A stretch of DNA of 64,000 nt from Bacteroidia bacterium (GCA_030425425.1 JAUIAO010000001.1:1-64000), one strand, 5' to 3'. Positions 44,927 through 54,467 are shown, counted from the stretch's first letter. Made by a program: numbers and translations. The notes: generated by a model not told the origin, from the sequence alone.

Positions 44927-45940
44927 ATGAAGAAACTGAAATTCATTTTAATTCCCCTTATCATTTTGTTTTTTGCTTTTTGGCTTGGTCCAAGACCTGA
45001 ATTCCCAGATATATTGGATGGGAGTATCTCAAAAATGGAAATTTCGCTTGATAGTCTGGATAAGTATGTAAGTCAGAAAGATGCCTACTTACCCAATCTC
45101 AAACTGGATAATGAATCCAGAATCATATGGTCAGATAGTCTAAGGAAAACACCGTATTCTTTGGTTTATCTTCATGGTTTTTCTGCAAGTCCTATGGAGT
45201 CAGCGGATCTTCCAGAACAGGTTGCCCGAAGGTATGGCATGAATCTTTACATTCCACTTCTTGCAGGCCATGGCCAAGATGATATCGAATCATTCAAAGG
45301 TTTGAAGCCCAATGATTTGATCCGGTCATCAAAAGAGGCCATTGCCATCGGAAATTTGCTTGGAGATCACGTTGTTTTAATGTCTTGCAGTACAGGCAGC
45401 ACATTAGGAACTTACCTGGGAGCACTCAACCCTGATATGGTGGATGTTATGCTCATGTATTCTCCTAATTTCAGATTGGCAGATCCATTTGCATCGATGA
45501 TAACCGGACCCTGGGGCAAGGAGCTCGCGATTACAATAGGAGGAGAATATTGGAATAAGGATAAGGTGTGGGATTCCGTGACAACACAATATTGGACCAC
45601 TATTTATCGCACTGAAGGACTAATCGCTTTGCAGAAATTGATTGACGATTCCATGTCAGATGAAATAATTAAAAGTATTACCGATCCATATTTTATTGGC
45701 TACTATTTCAAGAATAAGGATGAACAAGACCCGACCATTTCTACTGAGGCAATTTTAGAATTCACTGAACTCACAGCAACTCCAGTAGAACAAAAAAAGG
45801 TCATTGCATTTCCAGATGCCGAGGCACATGTAATTACGAATCCCGCTAAAAGTAAGCAGTCTGAGGACGTAAAAATGGAAACATTTCTTTTTTTAGAGGA
45901 AGTTATTGGCTTGAAGCCCATAGATTATTTGTTAAGGTAA
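44927..45940 (+). CDS. alpha/beta hydrolase, membrane-anchored or secreted
   Basis: A 337-residue hydrolase with an N-terminal hydrophobic segment (about residues 5-20) acting as signal or anchor. The oxyanion strand is LVYLHGFSASPMES, the nucleophile elbow is LMSCSTGSTLGT (Ser in SCSTG, about residue 152, with Ser in place of the usual first Gly of G-x-S-x-G), and the late His is in AFPDAEAHVITNP. It resembles monoacylglycerol-lipase/carboxylesterase types, but the substrate is not predictable. It lies 55 bases upstream of the DUF4956-adaptor-TolC trio on the same strand and could belong to that unit. Confidence 0.85.
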   Translation: MKKLKFILIPLIILFFAFWLGPRPEFPDILDGSISKMEISLDSLDKYVSQKDAYLPNLKLDNESRIIWSDSLRKTPYSLVYLHGFSASPMESADLPEQVARRYGMNLYIPLLAGHGQDDIESFKGLKPNDLIRSSKEAIAIGNLLGDHVVLMSCSTGSTLGTYLGALNPDMVDVMLMYSPNFRLADPFASMITGPWGKELAITIGGEYWNKDKVWDSVTTQYWTTIYRTEGLIALQKLIDDSMSDEIIKSITDPYFIGYYFKNKDEQDPTISTEAILEFTELTATPVEQKKVIAFPDAEAHVITNPAKSKQSEDVKMETFLFLEEVIGLKPIDYLLR

Positions 45941-45995
45941 GATTAATTGTAAATTAACGCTAGATTTACGGTTGTTGAGTCAGAATAAATAATCG

Positions 45996-46676
45996 ATGTT
46001 TGAAAGTTTTTTGGAAGGAACGGAGTATTACGATTATCCGTCATTTGAGGTAGCACTATATTCATTGCTCCTTGCGCTGGTGCTTAGCACGTTAATAGCA
46101 TATTCCTATAGGTATACCTACGCCGTTGGTGAATATTCAAGAGGTTTTTTTCAGGCGATGATTTTAAGTTCCTTGGTCACCTCCATGATTATGATGGCCG
46201 TAGGCAATAATCTCGCAGTTGGTTTTGGAATAATTGGAGCTGTAGCGATCATTCGCTTTAGAACGAATATTCAAAACCCTCGCAATGTAATCTTTATTTT
46301 CGCCTCTTTATCAGTCGGAATTGCTTGTGGGGTTCATGGATATGCCGTGGCACTGGCCGGAACGTTGATATACATTGCTACGGCATTTTTACTGCACTTT
46401 TCCTCTGCTAGAGAAAGATTGCATTACCGATACGAAATTGTTTGTAGAACGACAGATCATCAGCTGATGAAGGAGGTAAAGCAGCACTTGCGGGAAGTAA
46501 GCAAAACGTTCGAAGAGAAGGAGCTGAGAAAACGATCTGAAGTTGATGATAAGTTTGAGTATCTCATCACCTTGTATGAAGGACAGGACATCCACGGTAT
46601 TTTTCATTATCTGATTGATCATGAAGCCCTTTCTGATGTAAGAATAAATCGAAGACAAATCAATGATCAGCTATGA
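45996..46676 (+). CDS. DUF4956 inner membrane protein
   Basis: A 226-residue membrane protein with four helices (about 18-38, 48-70, 75-105, 107-135) and a cytoplasmic C-terminal alpha/beta domain of about 85 residues. The hallmark of DUF4956 is GFGIIGAVAIIRFRT with IQNPRNVIFIFASLSVGIAC (about 77-116). Known relatives usually sit beside VTC-type polyphosphate polymerase or CotH-like genes. Here the partners are a periplasmic adaptor and a TolC-like protein, with start and stop codons overlapping by four bases. That suggests this protein is the inner-membrane part of an envelope-spanning complex. Its biochemical activity is unknown. Confidence 0.9.
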   Translation: MFESFLEGTEYYDYPSFEVALYSLLLALVLSTLIAYSYRYTYAVGEYSRGFFQAMILSSLVTSMIMMAVGNNLAVGFGIIGAVAIIRFRTNIQNPRNVIFIFASLSVGIACGVHGYAVALAGTLIYIATAFLLHFSSARERLHYRYEIVCRTTDHQLMKEVKQHLREVSKTFEEKELRKRSEVDDKFEYLITLYEGQDIHGIFHYLIDHEALSDVRINRRQINDQL

Positions 46677-47686
46677 TGAAGTTAAGAAATAAACTGTTCA
46701 TTCTAGTTTGGAGCGGTTTGGTATTATTACTGGTAATAATCTCATTCAGATACAGAAACCGAACGGAAGCGCTTGTAGCCGTAGTGGAGTCACAAGTCAC
46801 GGCCATTAGTTATCAAAAAGCTGTTACAGTACTTGATATTAGAGTCATATCTGGACAAGAAGTGAAGAAAGGGGATACATTACTCATCGTTTCCCGTCCT
46901 GATTTAACCTTGGACATGGCCAGAAAAATGAATGATCTGGAAGAGAAAATATCCAGAAAATCTATGGCGGTAGATGACCGAAGAAGTAAGATGGAGCTCC
47001 TGGCCATCGAACGAGACGGTAAGGTTAATCGACTTTTGGCAAAGAAAAACGAATTAGAAACGAAGCTCTATCAGGAGCAGTTGATTCGGCAAGAACTTCA
47101 GCAAAGCACCAAAAAGAATAATGGTGATTCACTTTCTATGGTTGAACTCAATGCGATTTTGGCAGAAATAAAAGACGTAAGAGAGTTTTACAGAAAGGAA
47201 ATTCAGCGACAAAGACTTCAGGTTAAGCAAGATACTATCAGAATCAATCAATCAATTTCTATACTGAATCGCGAATTGGAAGCTCTGGAGGAAGAACAAA
47301 CCAGTTTAATCAAAGTAGCTCAATTTGGAGGCATAATAGGTACTGTAGAAGTACAGCTGGACGAATTGGTGTCTCCGTATAAAACCATGATAACAATCTA
47401 TGAATTACAACCATCAGTCATCAAAGCTTTTAAGAATGAAGCGATTGGTTCTCCTGTGCAGCCAGGAGACTCTGTGAAAATTGTTTCAGAAAATAGGAGC
47501 TATAGTATACTGGGAGTGGTGAGTGAACTGGGGGCGCGGATCACCTCTTATCCGAATAAAATTCAACCAATCAATACCGAAATGCGCCAATATGGACAGG
47601 AGATTTTCATAAGCATCCCCAAAAACAACCGTTTTTTGAATGGCGAAAAGGTTTATGTCTATCCTAATTACAAGGAAGAGATATGA
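46673..47686 (+). CDS. HlyD-like periplasmic adaptor (membrane fusion protein)
   Basis: A 337-residue protein with one N-terminal helix (about 8-25). It then has a half lipoyl motif (VLDIRVISGQEVKKGDTLLI, about 53-72), a long coiled-coil hairpin (about 78-215, with many Lys, Glu, Gln and Leu) and the second lipoyl half (VAQFGGIIGTVEVQLDELVS, about 219-238). A beta-barrel part follows, containing VQPGDSVKIV. This order is that of HlyD/EmrA-type adaptors that bridge an inner-membrane partner and an outer-membrane channel. The two ATG codons at 46673 and 46676 both overlap the DUF4956 stop. No ABC, RND or MFS transporter gene is nearby, so DUF4956 is the likely inner-membrane partner. Confidence 0.85.
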   Translation: MMKLRNKLFILVWSGLVLLLVIISFRYRNRTEALVAVVESQVTAISYQKAVTVLDIRVISGQEVKKGDTLLIVSRPDLTLDMARKMNDLEEKISRKSMAVDDRRSKMELLAIERDGKVNRLLAKKNELETKLYQEQLIRQELQQSTKKNNGDSLSMVELNAILAEIKDVREFYRKEIQRQRLQVKQDTIRINQSISILNRELEALEEEQTSLIKVAQFGGIIGTVEVQLDELVSPYKTMITIYELQPSVIKAFKNEAIGSPVQPGDSVKIVSENRSYSILGVVSELGARITSYPNKIQPINTEMRQYGQEIFISIPKNNRFLNGEKVYVYPNYKEEI

Positions 47687-48891
47687 AATACCTGGTAGTT
47701 TGTTTTTTGACTTTAGTGAATGTTTCGGTCTATTGTCAATCTTCACTGACAAGGATTCTTTCAGCTCCTGTTAATGATGAGGATTATTTGATTGCGCTCA
47801 AGCAACAGCAATATATTGAGAATCATAAGTTTAATTCTCCGTGGCTTAGGGAATTAGAAGTAAGGATGCGGTCAGATGATAAACAATTGAATATCGACGA
47901 ATACCGCATGCGATTAGGACTCATTAACCCGGCGGAAGTCCTTGCCAACAGGAAATATAATAGTCTTATCGCGGAATATAATCAAGCAGAGAAAGCAAGC
48001 ATCATCAATGATGTACTGAAGCTTCGCTACGAATTACTGATAGAGTACCACTACCTGTTAAGTAAAGAGAAATTGACTAATCAATTGATTCAACGTAGGG
48101 AGAAGCAACAAAAAATCAGAATAGACCTTAATCCCAATCTGGACAAAATTGTGGATCTGGAACAGGGTATTTTGAAAGGTAGGTTAGCTTTGGTAGAACT
48201 TGAAAACAAGCAAGACCTTATATCTAAGCAAATAAGGCAGTTTTCGAGTTTGATGCCCGAAAGTGAGGCGTTTGATCAATTAATTTCTCCTGAGCAGATC
48301 ATATTAAGATTAGATACATCAATAGACGAATCCCAACTTTTGGCTGAGAAACAATTAGATCTGGCTGTTAAAGAACAGCTACTGAAAATTGATAAAGCAG
48401 AAGCATATAGCAATATCGGGTACATTCAGGGAGATTACGATATTTCTCAAGGAGATGTTTTTTCCGATCATCTGGGATTTCAAATGGGGGTTTCATTACC
48501 CATTTTCAATACAGATCGTCCAAAACTACAGCGCGACGAATTAAAACTGGTAGATGATCAGGTGAAAAACGAATTGTTGCTGGACAAAACGAAAAATCGT
48601 ATCTACTCCCTTAAGGATAAAATTTCATCAGCTTACGAGCAGTATAAAATTGTAATGGAAAGTGAGATCAAACTCAATAAGTGGAAAGAAATGAGTGAGG
48701 GCTTATCGGCAGATCAGGGCACTTTTAATGAATTGGCGGGTTTTGAAGACTTTGTAAATAATTCCAAATTAGAATTACATGTAGAAATGCTCAATCTATA
48801 CATTACTTTTATGCATGAAAAATCTGAGCTTAATGGCAGTTCTCCAACGAACCAGATCATCGATCCTATAGAGAAGTTAGATATTAAATAA
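47683..48891 (+). CDS. TolC-like outer membrane efflux protein
   Basis: A 402-residue outer membrane factor. It has a signal peptide (to about residue 19, VYCQ), long helical pairs (about 95-175 and 305-375) and strand segments such as YIQGDYDISQGDVFSDHLGF and GVSLPIFNTDRPKLQRDE, the repeat hallmark of the TolC fold, in which LPIFN follows a membrane strand. Only one clear strand-helix repeat is obvious, and it is a little short for TolC, so three or more copies per channel would be needed, as usual. The ATG overlaps the adaptor stop by four bases, making the trio a coupled unit. The cargo is unknown. Confidence 0.85.
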   Translation: MKYLVVCFLTLVNVSVYCQSSLTRILSAPVNDEDYLIALKQQQYIENHKFNSPWLRELEVRMRSDDKQLNIDEYRMRLGLINPAEVLANRKYNSLIAEYNQAEKASIINDVLKLRYELLIEYHYLLSKEKLTNQLIQRREKQQKIRIDLNPNLDKIVDLEQGILKGRLALVELENKQDLISKQIRQFSSLMPESEAFDQLISPEQIILRLDTSIDESQLLAEKQLDLAVKEQLLKIDKAEAYSNIGYIQGDYDISQGDVFSDHLGFQMGVSLPIFNTDRPKLQRDELKLVDDQVKNELLLDKTKNRIYSLKDKISSAYEQYKIVMESEIKLNKWKEMSEGLSADQGTFNELAGFEDFVNNSKLELHVEMLNLYITFMHEKSELNGSSPTNQIIDPIEKLDIK

Positions 48892-48950
48892 AAAAACCTG
48901 ACAGGGAATCAGCTTCTCCATCAGATTTTCCAATTAAATGACAGTAGATT

Positions 48951-49388
48951 TTAAGCTTCTGTAATCACTACTTTTTCCATCGCATCGCCTTGTTTAATGG
49001 CATCTAATACATCCAGACCTTCATATACTTTTCCAAAACAAGTATGATTTCTGTCCAGATGAGCAGTATTGTTTCTGCTATGGCAGATGAAAAACTGAGA
49101 TCCTCCTGTGTTTCTGCCAGCATGTGCCATTGACAGTACTCCTCGGTCATGATATTGATTGTCACCATCCAATTCACAATCTATTGTGTAACCTGGTCCT
49201 CCAGCACCGGTACCGTTTGGACAGCCTCCCTGAATAACAAAATCAGGGATTACACGGTGGAAAGTCAATCCATCATAAAACCCTTTTTCTGCAAGTGACA
49301 CGAAATTTGCTACGGTATTTGGAGCGTCATTTTCATAAAATTCAATTTTCATCACACCTTTTTTAGTGTGGATTTCAGCTTTCTTCAT
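48951..49388 (-). CDS. cyclophilin-type peptidyl-prolyl isomerase
   Basis: A 145-residue cytoplasmic cyclophilin (PpiB-like) that speeds proline isomerisation in folding proteins. The active-site segment [19 protein letters not shown] (Arg, Phe and Gln of the catalytic pocket) and [15 protein letters not shown] are intact, and the final [14 protein letters not shown] matches the family. No signal peptide is present. It is a lone minus-strand gene, convergent with the TolC-like gene; the 59 bases between hold an imperfect hairpin (48898-48925) that may terminate one or both. Confidence 0.94.
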   Translation of the reverse strand: MKKAEIHTKKGVMKIEFYENDAPNTVANFVSLAEKGFYDGLTFHRVIPDFVIQGGCPNGTGAGGPGYTIDCELDGDNQYHDRGVLSMAHAGRNTGGSQFFICHSRNNTAHLDRNHTCFGKVYEGLDVLDAIKQGDAMEKVVITEA

Positions 49389-49463
49389 TTATATAAGACT
49401 TTAATTATCAAAGATTTACAATTTCAGTTTCAAAATACTCATTGTAAAGGAACGCAAAGTTAA

Positions 49464-49491
49464 TTGACTCGAACCAAATGCCATACCTTTG
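49464..49491 (+). promoter_or_regulatory. complete Bacteroidota-type promoter for the cvfB-like gene
   Basis: TTG at 49464-49466, a 17-base spacer and TACCTTTG at 49484-49491 match the consensus at every fixed position. Transcription would start near 49497, 12 bases ahead of the ATG at 49509. Confidence 0.7.
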
Positions 49492-49508
49492 TTACCTAAT
49501 TCGAGATT

Positions 49509-50348
49509 ATGATAGCACCAGTACAAATTGGAAAAATGAATACCCTGGAGGTATTGAAGTTCACTCCACAAGGAGCCTATTTGGGGGACAACATTGAGGA
49601 AATTTTATTACCAACTAAATATGTCCCGGAAGGATTAGAGGTTGGAGAAGTACTGGATGTATTTGTCTACATAGATAATGAAGACAGGCTCATTTGCACG
49701 ACACTCAAACCAGAAGCTTACTGTGATGAGTTTGCTTATATGAAGGTAAAAGATGTTACTAAGGTAGGAGCGTTTTTACATTGGGGAGTTGAAAAAGACT
49801 TATTAGTTCCGTTCAAAGAGCAGCAAACCAGGATGCAGGTAGGAGAGAAGTATTTGGTTTATGTATATCTGGATGACCTAACTGAGCGACTAGTCGCCTC
49901 ATCAAATATCAATCGATTTTTGGAATTGGATGACATAGAATTAGAGGAAGGTGAAGAAGTGCAAATCCTTATCGGTAATGAGGGTGAGCTGGGCTACACC
50001 GCAATTATCAATGATACATACAGAGGCTTACTCTACAAAAATGAAGTTTTTCGCAAAGTAAGTAGCGGTGATCGTACGAAAGCTTTCATCAAACAAATAA
50101 GACCTGACAATAAAATTGATTTAGAACTTGAGCGCTCGGGGTTCGGAAAAATAGAGCCAATGGGCGAGCAGATTCTGAAAATCCTTCAAGAAAATGATGG
50201 GTTTTTACCATTACATGATAAGTCAGATCCGGAAAAGATCAAATCAACTCTCCAGATGAGTAAGAAGAACTTCAAAAAGGCAATTGGAGGTTTGTATAAA
50301 TCGAGACATATAGAAATTACCGAAAAGGGAATTAAACTGAATCATTAA
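49509..50348 (+). CDS. S1-domain RNA-binding protein, CvfB/YitL-like
   Basis: A 279-residue protein of the CvfB family: S1-type beta-barrel domains at about 3-65 (LEVLKFTPQGAYLGDN...EILLPTKYVP), 70-130 (MKVKDVTKVGAFLHWGVEKD, the clearest S1 segment) and 145-210, then a winged-helix domain (DKSDPEKIKSTLQMSKKNFKKAIGG, about 235-262). Relatives bind RNA and affect virulence-factor expression in Gram-positives; the role in Bacteroidota is unclear. The gene has a complete promoter of its own and is followed after 55 bases by a sensor kinase gene. Confidence 0.9.
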   Translation: MIAPVQIGKMNTLEVLKFTPQGAYLGDNIEEILLPTKYVPEGLEVGEVLDVFVYIDNEDRLICTTLKPEAYCDEFAYMKVKDVTKVGAFLHWGVEKDLLVPFKEQQTRMQVGEKYLVYVYLDDLTERLVASSNINRFLELDDIELEEGEEVQILIGNEGELGYTAIINDTYRGLLYKNEVFRKVSSGDRTKAFIKQIRPDNKIDLELERSGFGKIEPMGEQILKILQENDGFLPLHDKSDPEKIKSTLQMSKKNFKKAIGGLYKSRHIEITEKGIKLNH

Positions 50349-50403
50349 ATATTTGAATCCCAGGTAAAGTGGATGTGGCGGATATCAATTATCTTAACCT
50401 CTA

Positions 50404-53400
50404 ATGCTATACCTAAGATTTCCAACCTGTCTTTTTCTTTTTTCGCTTAGTACATTGTTGAGCGCGAAAGAACCTCGATTTACCGATTCAGAACAGCAAT
50501 TCATTAAAAAACACAATCAAATAGTTTTAGGTGGGGATCCTGACTGGGAGCCCATGATTATTAAACAGTCCAATGGGACGATTACTGGTTTTGAACGCGA
50601 ATTGCTGGATGAAATAGAGAAAAGCAGTGGTCTGGAAATAGAACTCATTACGGGAGTTTGGAATGATATCGTTCACAAGGCAAGGAATAAAGAGATCGAT
50701 GGCTTGGTGTATTCTTCTCCGCAACCTGAAAGAAAACAATTTTTTAATTGGAGCAAGACTTATAACCGTTTTAAAGTTGGATTTTATAGCACCCTGAATC
50801 AGGATGTTCTTCAAGATATAAACGATTTAGAGGGAGCGACTATTGGAGTTCAGGAGAATGATCAGTTTTCCAATAATTATATTGATAGTCTAAGAAATGT
50901 TCAGCTGAAGGTCTTTTCCACCCGTTCAGAAATGATCGAAGGTTTGTTGACCGAAGAGGTTGATTATATTTTTGGAGCGCTCGATATCAACTATTATTTG
51001 TGGAAAAACTCCATTTCAGGAGTTCATTTAGTGCTTTTGCCTAAGGATAAAGGATTTGATGCTGTTTATTCTATTCGTAATGACTGGCCCGAACTTGTCA
51101 GCATCTTGAATAAATCTTTGGATGCAATCGGTCAGGAGACCATTTTGGGTATCATGAATAAATGGTTGGAGCCTGAGTCATCCAATGGATTACCTACAGA
51201 AGATCAAATATTTCTCAACCAGTTTGATCATCTTAATCTAGTCACGACAGAGAAATGGATGCCGATAGTAGATGTTAAACCTACTGGAGAGCTGAATGGT
51301 TGGCTGGGTGATTATATGCGCCTTATTGAGAATACAATGGGTTTTCCTTTCGAACCTATGGCTACAGGAGATAGTTCAGTGATAGATTCAATGGCAAGGC
51401 TCGATAATACTGTTTTCGTGTATCCCGATTTTTTTCAAAAAAGACCACAGTTTCATTATTCTGAGCCTATTCTTGAAATTCCATATGGCTTGGGTATGAT
51501 CAAAGGGGTGTTTTTTGATGATATCAATAATCTTGGGAGTATCAAAGTTGCTGTATTGAAATACAACCCGCATATTCAAAGAATAAAGCAAGCATATCCC
51601 AACATTGAAATTCAGATTACCTCCAGCACCAAGGAATCTTTAGATCGTATACTGTCAGGTGATTTGGATGGTTACATTGGATCTATCTCTACATTGAACC
51701 ATCACATACATTCTCTTGGTTATTCGGAAGTATTTATCGCCGGACTGCTGGATATTAAAACAACCCTGCATTTTTCGTCTTCCAATCAGGAATTGATTGA
51801 CGTGATGAACAGGACGATGAAACTTGTTCCAAATGGTAAAAAGCAGGAAATCATCAGAAATTGGTACGGTGGAAGTACAATTGTAGAGGATCGGAGTTTG
51901 GCCATTAAGATTACGCTAATTTTTATAGTAGTTATTTCGATAGTCTCTATTTGGGCATTTTCCCTATGGTTCCAGATAAAAAAGCGTAAATCCCTACACG
52001 AAAAGCTACTCACCAATCAAGCTAATGTATATGCATTGATTGAAAATTCCGATGCGTTGATCTATTCCATTGATCCCAACCTCAGGATTATTGTTACCAA
52101 TAATGCATTTGTTAATTTTTTAAAGCATTACAGTGATATACCTGTGGAAAACGGAACGTCATTGGCCAAGGTCATTCCTGAAAAGTTTAGAGATGCCTGG
52201 ATCTTGAGATATACAAGAGCGCTCAATGGTGAAAAGTATTCAGTTCAGGATAATATGGAATTTTTTGGGATATCCAGAACTTTCATTACTCATTTGAATC
52301 CTATCAAAATTAATGGAGAGGTGTTAGGAGTGTCTTGCCTGACCGAAGATGTTACTCACCTCACTCGTCTGAATCAATACATGATTAGCCTGATGAACTC
52401 TTCTTATGATTACATTTTCATTAAAAACCTTGAGGGTAGGTATGTAATGGCTAGCCAAACCCTTGCGGAAATCAACGGGTTTGATTCCTGGAAGGAGTTT
52501 GTCGATAAGTCTGATAAAGAATTAGGGCTTAACGATAGTGAGATGTTTCAGGCAGAAGACCAAAGAGTACTCAGGGATCATGTACATATTATCAACAAGG
52601 AGCAAAACCACTTGGATCAATATGGAAATGAGAGATGGATGCAGACTACCAAAGAACCAATTTTCAACGAAGCAGGTGAAGTCATTGGCCTTTCTGGGAT
52701 CAGTAGAGATATCACGGAGAAGAGAAAAGGCGAACAGGAGCAGAAAATGCTAATTTCCACCATTGAAAACAGCCAGGATTTGATATTCTTTCTGGATCAT
52801 GAATTCCAATTCATTTATATGAATGCTGCCGGAAAAGCGCTTTTGGGTTTTGAGGAAATTCAAGGTGTTTCCGTTTCTGAAATCATTCATCCTGTGACAT
52901 ACAAAGTTCTGATTAATGCTCTTAAAAATATTGTACTCAAAGGAGAGCCCTGGCATGAGGAATTTGAGGTGATTAGTAAATCAGATAGCCGTAAGATTAC
53001 GATGGACAATCATATCATGAGCATTTTTGATGATGATGGAGATTTTATTTGTTATGTGAGTGTTTCCAGAGACGTGACTGAGCGCAACATACTTCAGGAG
53101 CAGATCATCGATGCTAAGCTCAACCAGGAACTGGTGAATGCGTCGTTAAAAGCTGCGGATAATGAACGTGTAAGGATCGCACATGACCTGCATGATGGTA
53201 TACAGCAGCAAATCGCGACTGTTAGTATTTACTTACAATCTATCGATTGGGACAGTAATCCGCAAGGAGTCATCCAGGATAGCTTATCCAAACTGAACGA
53301 GACAATAGCAGATATTCGTCGAATGTCAAACCGAATGTTGCCTCGAGCACTGATGAGCGTTGGCTTGCAAGGGGTGATATACGATGAAGTACAAACCATT

Positions 53401-53742
53401 AATAAAAAGTCTGCTTTAAAATTATCTTTTCATGAAAATTTGGGAGAACATCGAATAGATGCTGAGGTTGAATTAAATTTATATAGGATTTTTCAGGAAG
53501 GCATTTCGAATATTCTGAAATACAGTAAAGCCAATGAAGTGCAAATACAACTTCTTTTATCTGGAAATGTACTTACCATGGTGATAGAAGATGATGGTGT
53601 AGGTTTTGATAGAATCCAGAAGACTGATGCAGGCATAGGCCTATCTAGTATGAGTCATCGTGCAGAGTCTATTGGTGCACATTTGGAAGTAGATACAGTC
53701 CCGGGAGAGGGAACAAGTATATTAGTTGAGGTAAAACTATAG
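50404..53742 (+). CDS. sensor histidine kinase with two solute-binding and three PAS domains
   Basis: A 1112-residue BvgS-like sensor joined to a NarL-type kinase. After a signal segment there are two family-3 solute-binding (venus flytrap) domains (about 25-260 and 270-490; e.g. VLGGDPDWEPMIIKQSNG and LVTTEKWMPIVDVKPTGEL), one helix (about 500-525), and three PAS domains (about 540-655, 660-780, 785-905). The HisKA_3 domain has its phosphoacceptor H930 in RIAHDLHDGIQQQ, and the ATPase domain shows EDDGVGFD and GIGLSSMSHR. The signal is probably a small periplasmic solute. The response regulator gene begins directly after the stop codon. Confidence 0.93.
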   Translation: MLYLRFPTCLFLFSLSTLLSAKEPRFTDSEQQFIKKHNQIVLGGDPDWEPMIIKQSNGTITGFERELLDEIEKSSGLEIELITGVWNDIVHKARNKEIDGLVYSSPQPERKQFFNWSKTYNRFKVGFYSTLNQDVLQDINDLEGATIGVQENDQFSNNYIDSLRNVQLKVFSTRSEMIEGLLTEEVDYIFGALDINYYLWKNSISGVHLVLLPKDKGFDAVYSIRNDWPELVSILNKSLDAIGQETILGIMNKWLEPESSNGLPTEDQIFLNQFDHLNLVTTEKWMPIVDVKPTGELNGWLGDYMRLIENTMGFPFEPMATGDSSVIDSMARLDNTVFVYPDFFQKRPQFHYSEPILEIPYGLGMIKGVFFDDINNLGSIKVAVLKYNPHIQRIKQAYPNIEIQITSSTKESLDRILSGDLDGYIGSISTLNHHIHSLGYSEVFIAGLLDIKTTLHFSSSNQELIDVMNRTMKLVPNGKKQEIIRNWYGGSTIVEDRSLAIKITLIFIVVISIVSIWAFSLWFQIKKRKSLHEKLLTNQANVYALIENSDALIYSIDPNLRIIVTNNAFVNFLKHYSDIPVENGTSLAKVIPEKFRDAWILRYTRALNGEKYSVQDNMEFFGISRTFITHLNPIKINGEVLGVSCLTEDVTHLTRLNQYMISLMNSSYDYIFIKNLEGRYVMASQTLAEINGFDSWKEFVDKSDKELGLNDSEMFQAEDQRVLRDHVHIINKEQNHLDQYGNERWMQTTKEPIFNEAGEVIGLSGISRDITEKRKGEQEQKMLISTIENSQDLIFFLDHEFQFIYMNAAGKALLGFEEIQGVSVSEIIHPVTYKVLINALKNIVLKGEPWHEEFEVISKSDSRKITMDNHIMSIFDDDGDFICYVSVSRDVTERNILQEQIIDAKLNQELVNASLKAADNERVRIAHDLHDGIQQQIATVSIYLQSIDWDSNPQGVIQDSLSKLNETIADIRRMSNRMLPRALMSVGLQGVIYDEVQTINKKSALKLSFHENLGEHRIDAEVELNLYRIFQEGISNILKYSKANEVQIQLLLSGNVLTMVIEDDGVGFDRIQKTDAGIGLSSMSHRAESIGAHLEVDTVPGEGTSILVEVKL

Positions 53743-53745
53743 TTG

Positions 53746-54390
53746 ATGGATAAGATTTCTGTATTACTCGTAGATGATCATCCTATGATTAGGGATGCGA
53801 TGAAGCTATACTTTGCTTCCAATGATGAAATAGCCATCACAGGAGAAGCTAACAATGGGAAAGAAGCTCTGGATATCCTCGATACGGAGAAGTTTGACCT
53901 GGTGATTACTGATATTGCCATGCCGGAAATGAATGGTGTAGAATTCCTCACGGAACTTCAAAAAAGAAATACTGACCAAAATGTTTTGGTCATTTCTATG
54001 ATCAACGAAGCTTCTCAAGTGAAGAAAATGGTAAGCCTTGGTGCAAAAGGATATGTATTGAAAAATAGTCCAAAGGAAGACATAGTGACTGCCATCAAAG
54101 CCATTAGTAATGGTGAGACTTTCTATACCAAAGAAGTTTTTGATATTATCATGGGGCAGTTTGCTGGTGTAAAACCAAAACAACGATTGACTTTGGAAAT
54201 CCCGCTAACCAGGCGTGAGAAAGAAATAGTGAAACTGGTTATGGAGGAATTAACAAACCAGGAAATTGCCGAGAAACTTTTTATAAGTGTAAGGACTGTA
54301 GAAGCGCACAAACGCAACGTTCTTGAAAAGACCGGCTGTAAAACAGTGGCCGGACTGGCTATTTATGCCATTGAGAAAGGCATTATTTGA
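53746..54390 (+). CDS. NarL/LuxR-family response regulator
   Basis: A 214-residue regulator: receiver domain (about 4-120) with acidic pair VDDHP, phosphoacceptor D56 in LVITDIAMPEMNG, and the Lys in GYVLKNSPKE. A LuxR-type helix-turn-helix (about 150-210) follows, LTRREKEIVKLVMEELTNQE and ISVRTVEAHKRN. It is the partner of the kinase immediately upstream (start three bases after its stop). A TTG one codon earlier is possible, but ATG 53746 is favoured. Targets are unknown; the downstream pseudo-receiver gene is a candidate. Confidence 0.95.
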   Translation: MDKISVLLVDDHPMIRDAMKLYFASNDEIAITGEANNGKEALDILDTEKFDLVITDIAMPEMNGVEFLTELQKRNTDQNVLVISMINEASQVKKMVSLGAKGYVLKNSPKEDIVTAIKAISNGETFYTKEVFDIIMGQFAGVKPKQRLTLEIPLTRREKEIVKLVMEELTNQEIAEKLFISVRTVEAHKRNVLEKTGCKTVAGLAIYAIEKGII

Positions 54391-54467
54391 TTCAAAAAGT
54401 TTTCTAAGGGAATCGCCTATTTTTTGAGAATAAGAGTATCACCCTTACTCACCAACTGGCACCAATC

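Noticed and set aside
44770-45000. 76-residue plus-strand ORF before the hydrolase gene
   Set aside because: It overlaps the start of the hydrolase in another frame, has no protein-like motif and looks like AT-rich spacer.
48898-48925. Hairpin between the TolC-like and cyclophilin genes as a terminator
   Set aside because: The stem is interrupted by a two-base mismatch and contains a G-U pair, and the T run is short; too weak to list as a separate feature.
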